This document shows, one piece after another, positions 53,456 to 61,899 of a stretch of DNA of 64,000 nucleotides. Each line of letters opens with the position of its first letter. Within the stretch, counting starts at the first letter, position 1. Where the stretch lies: the NCBI GenBank assembly GCA_965199685.1, contig OZ241323.1, positions 372,001 through 436,000 on the forward strand, read 5' to 3'. Source of the DNA: SP5GCR1 sp965199685 (GTDB lineage Bacteria; Pseudomonadota; Gammaproteobacteria; Poriferisulfidales; Oxydemutatoraceae). The notes under the pieces were generated by a model, which was not told the origin of the DNA, ran no database searches, and saw only the letters and a program-made list of their open reading frames with translations. A program made the position numbers and the translations under genes.

Positions 53456-54586
53456 ATGAATAAAGACAAAACAATTTCTATTGAATCCCTTTACCGGTCA
53501 CATCTGAAAACGCGCGGTTACCAAGTAGATCCTGAACAGCTAAAAGTCGTCGCTTATCTACAAACTATAGCGGACCAGCTGCTGACTCCCGCACCCAAAA
53601 AAACTTGGGCAAGTTGGATAAAATCTAAAAATAATCGCCATCACTCGGAAACCAATCGCAACCGAGGGCTTTATTTATGGGGAGGAGTCGGCAGAGGCAA
53701 GACCTATATGCTCGATTTTTTCTACGAAGTGTTGCCTAACGATAAAAAACTACGGCTTCATTATTACCAATTCATGCAAGAGGTGCACGGTTCTCTAAAA
53801 AAAATAGCACAGCAAAAAAATCCTCTGAAAATTATTGCTAAAGATTTAGCCGACCGTGTGCAGGTATTATTTCTAGATGAGTTTTTTGTATCCGACATCA
53901 CTGATGCCATGATTCTTTATCGCTTGCTTGCTGCTTTATTTGAATGTCAAATCGTGCTCATCACCACATCTAATTTTGCGCCTAAGGATTTATATAAAGA
54001 CGGTTTGCAGCGCGATCGTTTTTTGCCGGCAATTGCATTGATAGAGCATCATACCGAAGTCGTGGCAATGCAAGCAGGTGTTGATTATCGCTCCCTACAT
54101 ATCAAAAGTTCCGGTAGCTATCACACGCCCTACGACGAACAATCGGAGGCTTTGATGAAACAATGCTTTACCACACTCGGTTGCGAAGATGCCGATGGTA
54201 ATCATTCTGTAGAGATAAACGATCGCAATATCAAGGTGGTAATGCACGCCCCCAATGTCGTTTGGTTTGAGTTCAAAGAGCTTTGTGAAACACCACGCTC
54301 AGTAGCCGACTACATTATGATTGCGCGCCTTTACCACACTGTTTTAATATCCGGGGTTCCGATCTTCAATAACCGAGACAATGCAGCTCGCCGCTTCATA
54401 CAATTGGTTGACGAGTTCTACGATCAAAATGTCATCCTAGTGCTATCGGCAGAAGCACAAGCTCGCAAGCTGTATCAAACGGGTCGTCTAAGATTCGAGT
54501 TTAATAGAACCATAAGCCGACTATTGGAAATGCAAAGCTTCAAATACTGGTCCAATGCTCGCAAAATAACAGCATCTTCCTTATAA
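53456..54586 (+). CDS. zapE: Cell-division ATPase ZapE
   Basis: 376 residues, the usual length. Walker A is W-G-G-V-G-R-G-K-T-Y-M-L, Walker B is L-F-L-D-E-F-F-V-S-D, and T-T-S-N-F-A-P-K-D-L-Y matches the AFG1/LACE1 family. In E. coli it binds FtsZ at the constricting ring. The 3' end overlaps convergent miaA by six bases. Confidence 0.94.
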   Translation: MNKDKTISIESLYRSHLKTRGYQVDPEQLKVVAYLQTIADQLLTPAPKKTWASWIKSKNNRHHSETNRNRGLYLWGGVGRGKTYMLDFFYEVLPNDKKLRLHYYQFMQEVHGSLKKIAQQKNPLKIIAKDLADRVQVLFLDEFFVSDITDAMILYRLLAALFECQIVLITTSNFAPKDLYKDGLQRDRFLPAIALIEHHTEVVAMQAGVDYRSLHIKSSGSYHTPYDEQSEALMKQCFTTLGCEDADGNHSVEINDRNIKVVMHAPNVVWFEFKELCETPRSVADYIMIARLYHTVLISGVPIFNNRDNAARRFIQLVDEFYDQNVILVLSAEAQARKLYQTGRLRFEFNRTISRLLEMQSFKYWSNARKITASSL

Positions 54587-55531
54587 GTACTTGCTTAGCG
54601 ATGTGTCGTCAATGATTTGTTTTGCGATGTGACTGGGGGACATTACATCAACTGCATAGCGTGCAATAATCGGCATCCTTCGCATCCATGTTAGCTGTCG
54701 CTTAGCAAACTGGCGGCTTGCAGCCAATGCGGTTTGCATCATCTCGGAAAAACCGTAATTTCCGATTAAATGTTGCCATACTTGGCGATAAGCGATTGCC
54801 CGCATTGAGATACTATTTGCATCTAAATCTCCCCTTAACATCAGTGTTGCAACTTCATCCAATAAACCTCGCCGCAACATATCGTTCAGACGCTGTTCTA
54901 TACGACGGTGCATCGTTGCACGATCATCGAAATCAAGTGCGATATAGTGTGTAGCTATTGTGGCTGTTTTTGACTGCTGCATCCGATAGTAGCTCATCGT
55001 TTGTTCACTCTCCGAATACACACTCAGTGCTCTTAATACGCGTTGCTTATCATTAGGGTGAATACGCATAGCGGTTGCAGGATCTACACTCTGTAATTTC
55101 TTATATAAATTCTCCGTAGTCTTATAACGGGTCAAAAGTTCTGCTCGGGTCTTGAGGTGGGTTTTGGGCATCGGCGACAAACCGTTTGCCAATACATTGA
55201 AATAAAACATTGTGCCGCCGACTAGTAGTGGAATACGACGACGGCGGCGTATTTGTGCTACTGCACTCAAGGCATCTTTTGTAAATTGCGCAGCGGAATA
55301 ATATTCATTGGGTTCTATGATGTCTAGTAAGTGGTGGGGTATGCGAGCGCGTATTTGCGCTTCGGGTTTAGCCGTCCCTATGTCCATAGATTTATAAATC
55401 AATGCCGAATCAACACTGACAATCTCAACAGGAAGCCGATTTGCAATCTCAATCGCAACCGTGCTTTTACCGCTTGCGGTGGGACCGATCAGGCATATTA
55501 ACTCATCGCATGCATCGTCCGGTGTCTGCAT
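54581..55531 (-). CDS. miaA: tRNA dimethylallyltransferase
   Basis: 316 residues. It adds a dimethylallyl group to A37 of UNN-decoding tRNAs. P-loop G-P-T-A-S-G-K-S-T, the D-S-A-L-I-Y motif, G-G-T-M-F-Y and the tRNA-binding R-Q-F-A-K-R-Q-L-T-W-M-R at the end are visible. It starts nine bases after mutL ends, giving the mutL-miaA pair found in E. coli, but here split from nnr-tsaE-amiC. Confidence 0.96.
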   Translation of the reverse strand: MQTPDDACDELICLIGPTASGKSTVAIEIANRLPVEIVSVDSALIYKSMDIGTAKPEAQIRARIPHHLLDIIEPNEYYSAAQFTKDALSAVAQIRRRRRIPLLVGGTMFYFNVLANGLSPMPKTHLKTRAELLTRYKTTENLYKKLQSVDPATAMRIHPNDKQRVLRALSVYSESEQTMSYYRMQQSKTATIATHYIALDFDDRATMHRRIEQRLNDMLRRGLLDEVATLMLRGDLDANSISMRAIAYRQVWQHLIGNYGFSEMMQTALAASRQFAKRQLTWMRRMPIIARYAVDVMSPSHIAKQIIDDTSLSKYL

Positions 55532-55540
55532 TTGCGATAT

Positions 55541-57379
55541 TTATTGGCCTCTTTTGAATAGTTTATCCAGGTGTTTTATGCTCAGTTGCAACCATGTTGG
55601 ACGACCGTGATTACACTGACCACTACGCTCAGTCGATTCTATGTCTCGCAATATCACGTTCATCTCGTCCAAGGATAATTTACGGTTGGCACGCACCGCA
55701 CCGCTGTGGCATGCCATCGTGGACAATATATCGTTGATGCGATCCTCTATACGATCCGATGAATCGTTATGCATAAAATCAGCCAATACATCCCGCAACA
55801 ACTGGCTATAATCGGTTCCTTTTAATAACGATGATATACGCTTAACTCTCAACCTAGACAAACCAGTGCGCTCTACACCAAAACCAATTTTTTCCAATGT
55901 CTCGGCATGTAGTTCACATAAATCAGCTTCACTTTCACTCACTTCCAAAGTTTCCGGGACGAGCAGAGGTTGTGAATGCACACCTTGATTTTTATAGGCT
56001 TCTTTGAGATGCTCGTAGACTATGCGCTCGTGTGCAGCGTGCATATCTACGATTACAAAACCTTCAATATTTTGTGCAATGATGTAGATACCGTGCACTT
56101 GGCAAACCGCCTCACCCAAAGGCAACATCACTTGATCATTCATCATCCGGTCGTTAGCCTTGGCTTGCATATAATCGTTCGTTGGTTGGATATTCTCTGT
56201 GACCTGCTTATAAAAATCCCGACTCGGTCGACTGCTACTACGACTCTCTAAGGATAAATTTAAGTATGGCTGTGCTGCTTTGTTAACCGATTTATAAGGA
56301 ATACTGGCACTAGGCATACTGTTTTGTGATCCACTTTGGTGTTCAATCAAGTTGGGCACCATCTTAGGTGATATTTGAGCAAGTGCACGTTGGATCGCTA
56401 TATGAACAAAATCGTGTACCAATTTTTGATCGTGAAAGCGCACTTCGTGCTTGGCAGGATGTACATTTACGTCTACCTTGCTTGCGGCAATATCCAAATA
56501 CAAAATATAGCAAGGATGACGATCCTGATACAATACATCGTTATATGCTCTGCGCACCGCATGGGCAAGCGTCTTATCTCGCACCACCCGCCCGTTGACA
56601 TAGCAATACTGCATATCAGGCTGACTACGAGCGATGGTCGGTAACCCAAACCAACCGGAAACTGCCAGGTCTTCTATACTCTCCGAGAACCAGATGTTTT
56701 GTTCGGCAAAAGCCTTGCCGAGTATTTTTTTCAAACGCGATTGCAATTCGCTCTTATGTTCGGCTTTGGGAAAATGGAATATCGTTTTACCGTTATGTTC
56801 TAGTACGAACTCCACATCGTGGCGTGCAAGCGCAATGCGGTACAAAAACTGCTGTATGTGAGAAAATTCGGTGCGTTCGGTTTTGAGAAATTTCCGTCTT
56901 GCCGGTACATTGAAAAATAAATCACTGACTGTCACCGTCGTACCTTTGCTACGTGCCGTAGGAACAACCCGGTCGGCAGTAGCATCTTCTCCGTCAACCA
57001 CAATTTGATGTCCACTCTCTTGTTCGGATGTGTTTGAACTTAATGTGAGACGCGACACTGATGCAATGCTCGGTAAAGCCTCACCTCTGAATCCGAATTG
57101 TTTGATAGCCGTGAGGTCTTCAATGCCGGAAATTTTGCTGGTTGCATGACGCGACAGTGCCAATACCAACTGTTTGGCAGGAATACCGTCTCCGTCATCG
57201 CCGACTTCTATAGATTTAGAACCACCTTGCTCTATTTTGACCACAATACGATTTGCGTTCGCATCTAGGCTGTTTTCTACCAATTCTTTAACGATGGATA
57301 CTGGGCGTTCTATTACTTCACCGGCGGCGATTTGATTGACGAGCTGAGACGGTAAAACTTTAATAGTGTTCAGGGACAT
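55541..57379 (-). CDS. mutL: DNA mismatch repair protein MutL, endonuclease type
   Basis: 612 residues. The GHKL ATPase motifs are E-N-S-L-D-A, D-D-G-D-G-I, R-H-A-T-S-K-I and G-F-R-G-E-A-L. In the C-terminal domain the pattern D-M-H-A-A-H-E-R-I-V-Y-E matches the metal-binding motif DQHA-x2-E-x4-E of nicking MutL, and A-C-H-S-G-A-V-R-A plus C-N-H-G-R-P-T are the accompanying endonuclease motifs. E. coli MutL lacks these because it uses MutH. This MutL is thus expected to nick DNA itself. Followed by miaA. Confidence 0.94.
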   Translation of the reverse strand: MSLNTIKVLPSQLVNQIAAGEVIERPVSIVKELVENSLDANANRIVVKIEQGGSKSIEVGDDGDGIPAKQLVLALSRHATSKISGIEDLTAIKQFGFRGEALPSIASVSRLTLSSNTSEQESGHQIVVDGEDATADRVVPTARSKGTTVTVSDLFFNVPARRKFLKTERTEFSHIQQFLYRIALARHDVEFVLEHNGKTIFHFPKAEHKSELQSRLKKILGKAFAEQNIWFSESIEDLAVSGWFGLPTIARSQPDMQYCYVNGRVVRDKTLAHAVRRAYNDVLYQDRHPCYILYLDIAASKVDVNVHPAKHEVRFHDQKLVHDFVHIAIQRALAQISPKMVPNLIEHQSGSQNSMPSASIPYKSVNKAAQPYLNLSLESRSSSRPSRDFYKQVTENIQPTNDYMQAKANDRMMNDQVMLPLGEAVCQVHGIYIIAQNIEGFVIVDMHAAHERIVYEHLKEAYKNQGVHSQPLLVPETLEVSESEADLCELHAETLEKIGFGVERTGLSRLRVKRISSLLKGTDYSQLLRDVLADFMHNDSSDRIEDRINDILSTMACHSGAVRANRKLSLDEMNVILRDIESTERSGQCNHGRPTWLQLSIKHLDKLFKRGQ

Positions 57380-57396
57380 AAATCACCTTAATAGAA

Positions 57397-57402
57397 TATA
57401 AT
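57397..57402 (+). promoter_or_regulatory. -10 element (TATAAT) before the RibD_C-like gene
   Basis: TATAAT 28 bases before the ATG at 57431. Transcription from it would start near 57409, after the alternative ATG at 57401, so the later start is preferred. Confidence 0.45.
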
Positions 57403-57430
57403 GTCATGTTCGGTAATCGCTCAATTATAC

Positions 57431-58258
57431 ATGAATATCACCCAAATTTATCCCCAATACAAAAAATACGAACGGTTGCATGGCACCTATTTAGACGACC
57501 CATTTTTATCCGATTGCGATGACCCTATCGTTTATTCTAATTTTTTAACAAGTTTGGATGGGCGTATTGCAACATCTAAAAATAAAACTTTGCTGTTACC
57601 GGAACAACTCACCAGTGATACTGACCACCGATTGTTTCTGGAATTGCAAGCACAAGCCGATTGTCTTATTACTCATGGTGGTTATCTACGCGCACTAGCA
57701 GCAGGACGTTTGAACAATATCTTGCATGTTGGGCATAGCAAAAAAAACGCCGATCTAAGCGATTGGCGATTGCAGCGAGGGTTGTCCGCACAACCACTAG
57801 TCGTCGTCTGTAGCAATACGCTTGAATTCCCAATGCCGGATAGCTTAGCTAAAAAAGATGTTTGGATTGCAACGAGCGATAGCGGCAACGAGCAGCGAAT
57901 CCGAGCATGGCAAAAACAAGGTTATAAAGTCGTTGTCGCTGGCAAACGACGCGTTGAAGGGGGAGCAATTACAAAACAATTAATTGAAGCCGGCTATCGT
58001 CGCATGTATTTATGCGCAGGACCGGAATTATTTGAATCGTGCTTATACGATCGCTGCCTAACATTACACTATATGACCCTCTCTATGCAATTTATAGGGG
58101 TATCGGAGTTCTTGACAATGTTGGCAGGTCATTCAGACTTAAAACATCATCGTTTGCAACTTGTGCGGTTGATATTAAACGAAGAACCTTTAGCAGAAAA
58201 AAATGCGGATGTAGATCAGCTCTATCTAACGTTTAAGGTTCGCTATCTTGAACCCTAA
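57431..58258 (+). CDS. Stand-alone RibD C-terminal-type reductase
   Basis: 275 residues from M-N-I-T-Q-I-Y-P. The DHFR-like RibD_C fold is recognised by V-Y-S-N-F-L-T-S-L-D-G-R-I-A, a mid segment A-D-C-L-I-T-H-G-G-Y-L-R-A, and G-K-R-R-V-E-G-G-A-I-T near residue 175, where V-E-G-G is the RibD_C signature. No deaminase domain precedes it. It could reduce a riboflavin precursor or a pterin; reductases of this fold occur in H4MPT-containing bacteria, but the substrate is not resolved here. Confidence 0.72.
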   Translation: MNITQIYPQYKKYERLHGTYLDDPFLSDCDDPIVYSNFLTSLDGRIATSKNKTLLLPEQLTSDTDHRLFLELQAQADCLITHGGYLRALAAGRLNNILHVGHSKKNADLSDWRLQRGLSAQPLVVVCSNTLEFPMPDSLAKKDVWIATSDSGNEQRIRAWQKQGYKVVVAGKRRVEGGAITKQLIEAGYRRMYLCAGPELFESCLYDRCLTLHYMTLSMQFIGVSEFLTMLAGHSDLKHHRLQLVRLILNEEPLAEKNADVDQLYLTFKVRYLEP

Positions 58259-58260
58259 CT

Positions 58261-58665
58261 GGGGCTGTTGAAAAAGTACCGTCGTTGTAAAAACTCAACC
58301 GCTTGCGCCATTGAATTTATAATAACCACCTGTAGGGGAGGGCTAACATGGGACTGTTGAAAAAGTATTTCAGGCACCGTAGGGGGTAATTGTCTAGTGC
58401 AGAACCACCACAACCACCCCGTCAGGCTTCGCCTGCCACCCCTCCAAAGGAGGGGAATATACTAATGCAGATACTTTTTCAATAGCCTCACATGCCCTCC
58501 CTAAATTACCGTTCTGCACGAACAAAACCGCCTGCGCCACAAGATTATGGTTTGCATAAATTTGATGGATGAATGTATAAATCATGCAAGTACGTCGCGT
58601 TAGGGCGGACATACGAGTCCGCCCCTACACATGTAGTTTACGTTGTGGTTCTGCACAATGTTACG
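58261..58665. repeat. Composite intergenic repeats between the RibD_C-like gene and serS
   Basis: Two left ends, GGGGCTGTTGAAAAAG (58261-58276) and GGGACTGTTGAAAAAG (58350-58365), and a right end CTTTTTCAATAGCCTC (58474-58489). In between are 'taggggagggctaacatg', the CAGGC/GCCTG and CCCCTCC/GGAGGGG hairpins. Then comes GGGCGGAC, loop atacga, GTCCGCCC (58603-58624). No gene. Confidence 0.75.
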
Positions 58666-58668
58666 CTG

Positions 58669-59949
58669 TTATGAATTGCCTCCGATTACAGACTTGCCTT
58701 TCATATAAGGTTGCAGTGCCGACGGCACGGCAATGGAACCATCTTTATTTTGGTAGTTTTCCAGTAACGCGAGCAACGTCCTTCCTATTGCCAGTCCTGA
58801 GCCGTTGAGGGTATGTACATAGTTGATCTCACCGTTGACATTACGCACCCGTGTTTTCATTCGTCGCGCTTGAAAATCTAGCATATTGCTACACGATGAA
58901 ATCTCGCGATAGCAATTTTCGCTAGGCACCCAAACCTCTATATCGTATGTTTTGGCAGAAGCAAAACCCAAATCTCCGCTACACAATGTAACCACCCGAT
59001 AGGGCAATTCCAAATCTTGCAATACTGCTTCGGCGTGAGCCACTAACTCCTCCAGAGTTTGCCACGAGTCCTCAGGTTTGACGATATGTACGAGTTCTAC
59101 TTTTTCAAATTGATGTTGACGTATCAATCCGCGAGTATCCTTGCCGTACGCCCCTGCTTCCGAACGAAAGCAAGGTGTATGGCAAACAAATCTCATCGGT
59201 AATTGTTCGGTATCCAAAATGGTTTCTTTATAGAGGTTGGTGACCGGCACCTCGGCAGTCGGTATCAGATAAAAATCGTTATCGCCGTGTAGCTTAAATA
59301 AGTCTTGTTCAAATTTGGGTAACTGTCCGGTACCCAATAAGGTAGAGGCATTGACTATATAAGGGACATAAACCTCTTGATAACCATGCCGTTGCACATG
59401 TAGATCAACCATATAATCTATTAAGGCCCTATGCAGTTGAGCCAATTCGCCGTGCAATACCATAAACCTAGATCCAGAGATCGCTGCCGCTGCCGCCGTG
59501 TCGAGCCAACCGGCACGGTTCGCCAAATCGACATGATCTAAGGGTTCAAAATCAAAGACCAGCGGTTGCCCCCAACGGCGGAGTTCTAAGTTATCCTTTT
59601 CGTCTATACCGTCGGGCACTGATGAGTCGGGTCTATTAGGTAGACCTAATAAAAAGGCATTAAGCTGTACTTTTAGTTCGCTCAGTTTGGTTTGTAATTC
59701 GCCTAGCTGCGATTTCAATTGCTCTGCCTCGCGCAATGCCAACTTAGAAGATGTGCCTGCCGTTTTAAGCTGTGCGATTTCACGCGACTGCGCTTTCAAT
59801 TTTGCTTGTGTAGTCTCGGATTGAACTTGCAATTCTTTACGCTGCTGTTCCAAGGATAAATAACGACCCATGTCGTAGTCCGTACCCCGACGCGCTAATT
59901 CCTTGAATAGCATTCCGGTCTGATTACGTAATAATTTAGGGTCTAACAT
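58669..59949 (-). CDS. serS: Serine-tRNA ligase
   Basis: 426 residues, the bacterial length. Starts M-L-D-P-K-L-L-R-N; residues about 30-105 form the tRNA-binding coiled coil, rich in Gln, Lys and Glu. Class II motif 2 is F-R-S-E-A-G-A-Y-G-K-D-T-R-G-L-I-R-Q-H-Q-F, with T-A-E-V-P-V-T before it, and motif 3 is N-G-S-G-L-A-I-G-R-T. Monocistronic; the 3' side is repeat DNA and the 5' side the TnpB element. Confidence 0.96.
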   Translation of the reverse strand: MLDPKLLRNQTGMLFKELARRGTDYDMGRYLSLEQQRKELQVQSETTQAKLKAQSREIAQLKTAGTSSKLALREAEQLKSQLGELQTKLSELKVQLNAFLLGLPNRPDSSVPDGIDEKDNLELRRWGQPLVFDFEPLDHVDLANRAGWLDTAAAAAISGSRFMVLHGELAQLHRALIDYMVDLHVQRHGYQEVYVPYIVNASTLLGTGQLPKFEQDLFKLHGDNDFYLIPTAEVPVTNLYKETILDTEQLPMRFVCHTPCFRSEAGAYGKDTRGLIRQHQFEKVELVHIVKPEDSWQTLEELVAHAEAVLQDLELPYRVVTLCSGDLGFASAKTYDIEVWVPSENCYREISSCSNMLDFQARRMKTRVRNVNGEINYVHTLNGSGLAIGRTLLALLENYQNKDGSIAVPSALQPYMKGKSVIGGNS

Positions 59950-60000
59950 CTTTTTTCATAGTAGCTTGCGGTCGCACGCTGAACGCAAAACAAATTATAG

Positions 60001-61261
60001 GGGAATTATATACAATTCTGCACAGATAAGTTCCGTGCTTTCTTTGCTATTTTTTGACGCTTCACAGACCAACCAATGTTGCCATCTCCACGTCCAGTTG
60101 CGGTATTCCCGACCGCCAAAATGTTTAATGCAGCATTGATGTCCGCATTGTCCTCGTGTCCGCAGTACTGACACTTGAAAATTGATTGTGATACTCTACT
60201 CTTTTTGTCTGTTGTCCCGCACTTGTTGCATGTCTGGCTAGTGTAGTGGGCTGGCACTTTCTCTATATGGGCTTTGTAGGATAAGCATTGTTCTAGCTTA
60301 TACCAACCGCTCGCTAGGATTGACCTATTCAAACCCGCTTTCTGCTTTACATTCCTACCCGGTTGTTCTGTCGTTCCTTTTGCTGACTTTGTCATACCTT
60401 GAGTATTCAATTCTTCCATATAGACTATATCGTATTCATCCGCTATGAGCTTGCTCGTTTGATGATACCAATTCGCTCTTGCATTACGCTCCGCTTTGTA
60501 GGCTTTCTGCAGTTTGTACTTAACAACTTTTCGCCTATTACTCCCTTGCTTCCCTCTTGCATACTTTCGTTGATAACGCTTTCGCTTCGCTACCTTTTTC
60601 TGAATGTCTGGCACGTGATGAATAGTGCCGTCTGATAAAGCAACCTGACCGCAGTTTCTATCCAGCCCTACTGCCGTTAGAAACTGTGGTTTTTCTGATA
60701 CTTCTATCTCATAGACAATATAAGCATACCATTTGCCACACTCATATTTGACCTGACCTGATACAAACTTCTCACCTTGATATTTGTCGCTACCAGCAAA
60801 CTTAATCCATCCTATTTTCTGAATGTATATATGCTCACCAGATATTTTTGCAGTTTCCTTGTCTATAGGAAATGACGGATTGTGTGTGTATTTTCCGTGA
60901 AACTTTGGTAATCCGCATATTCCCTTAAAGTAGCCTTTATAAGCTGTCTCTATTGGTTTCAATGACATCTTTACGATATTGGCGGAATACTTCTGCAACC
61001 AGGTACGACTATATCTTCTCAGTAAGGTGAATTGAGGGCAAAGTGTGTAATACTTAAACTTGCTTTCCCCGTAATACTCGTATTCGTCTTTTAACTTTGC
61101 CACAAAATGATTCCATACATGGCGGCACGCACCGGCAGTGCCATGTAGCTTTTGGTGCTTTTTATAGGTCGCTGGATATAGTCTGTATCTTATTGCTCTA
61201 TTGGCTTTCATTGGTCTAATTTGTTATAAATAAGCTCTTTGCAGAATTGTATATAATTCCC
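60001..61261 (-). mobile_element. 1,261-bp TnpB element with perfect 21-bp terminal inverted repeats and 8-bp direct repeats
   Basis: The first 21 bases (60001-60021, beginning GGGAATTATATAC) are the exact reverse complement of the last 21 (61241-61261, ending TATAATTCCC). AATTATAG occurs immediately outside both ends (59993-60000 and 61262-61269), as expected for an 8-bp target duplication. The only gene is tnpB, which nearly fills the element; its final codons and stop lie in one inverted repeat. IS200/IS605 and IS607 elements normally have neither terminal inverted repeats nor target duplications. Confidence 0.75.
60006..61211 (-). CDS. tnpB: TnpB-family RNA-guided endonuclease (IS605 OrfB)
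   Basis: 401 residues with all expected parts: an N-terminal helix-turn-helix region (R-Y-R-L-Y-P, A-C-R-H-V-W-N), RuvC Asp184 in V-G-L-D-R-N-C-G, Glu266 in V-Y-M-E-E-L, a zinc ribbon C328-x2-C331 and C347-x2-C350, and RuvC Asp357 in N-A-D-I-N-A-A. Members of this family cut DNA guided by an RNA from the element's end. No TnpA gene is present. The reading frame is intact, so the nuclease may still be active. Expected guide RNA: the minus-strand 3' end, running past 60001. Confidence 0.92.
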   Translation of the reverse strand: MKANRAIRYRLYPATYKKHQKLHGTAGACRHVWNHFVAKLKDEYEYYGESKFKYYTLCPQFTLLRRYSRTWLQKYSANIVKMSLKPIETAYKGYFKGICGLPKFHGKYTHNPSFPIDKETAKISGEHIYIQKIGWIKFAGSDKYQGEKFVSGQVKYECGKWYAYIVYEIEVSEKPQFLTAVGLDRNCGQVALSDGTIHHVPDIQKKVAKRKRYQRKYARGKQGSNRRKVVKYKLQKAYKAERNARANWYHQTSKLIADEYDIVYMEELNTQGMTKSAKGTTEQPGRNVKQKAGLNRSILASGWYKLEQCLSYKAHIEKVPAHYTSQTCNKCGTTDKKSRVSQSIFKCQYCGHEDNADINAALNILAVGNTATGRGDGNIGWSVKRQKIAKKARNLSVQNCI

Positions 61262-61376
61262 AATTATAGCCTTAATTTTGCATTAGAATCATGAAAACCT
61301 TTGGATGCATTATTGAAATGAGCGGGTAGTTCTTTTTGGTATTGGTTGTTTTATGCCGCCGAGCAGGCTCGTAAGC

Positions 61377-61697
61377 TCAATCTACACATCGATATACATG
61401 ATCAAATCTCAAACACTTGATCTGCAAACAATGAAAAATTTTATGCACAAACAGATGTTTTTTTCCCTGAGTAATACATTTTTCTTCGGCAACCTCGTCA
61501 ATATTTCTAAATTCCTCGAATTCCCCTTCTTCTTCGCCTAATTCCAAATCGGGTGCAATGATGCGATGTTTAATCATAAAGGCATCGTCCGCTATATCTT
61601 CAATTTGGATTTTGTGAGTAAATCCAGTTAAAAATAAAATTGATACGGTTACCAATAATATCGAAAAAAATTTCGTAGTATTTCTTGTATATCTCAT
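61377..61697 (-). CDS. Small exported protein, unknown function
   Basis: 106 residues from M-R-Y-T-R-N-T-T-K-F-F-S; a hydrophobic stretch (S-I-L-L-V-T-V-S-I-L-F-L-T-G-F) makes a signal peptide or anchor. The rest has an acidic patch (E-L-G-E-E-E-G-E-F-E-E-F) and a His/Cys-rich tail. Preceded by an AAGGGGGGAATT ribosome site very like that of the CLCA-like gene. A longer frame reaching back to 62189 runs across ubiG and is not credible. Family not recognised. Confidence 0.55.
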   Translation of the reverse strand: MRYTRNTTKFFSILLVTVSILFLTGFTHKIQIEDIADDAFMIKHRIIAPDLELGEEEGEFEEFRNIDEVAEEKCITQGKKHLFVHKIFHCLQIKCLRFDHVYRCVD

Positions 61698-61899
61698 AAT
61701 TCCCCCCTTATGCTTTAGTGTTATACTTTCTAAAACTTTGGTTATCGGTATATTCGACTTTTCGCAATGCTCTAGAAAGTATCTATAATCGTAAATTATT
61801 TTTCTATGTTTGGCAAGACCCAATTCCGTGATATATCCATACCGCATTGAAATCAAAGTTAAGATATGTAGCTCATAATGCAGATGATAGAATACACGC

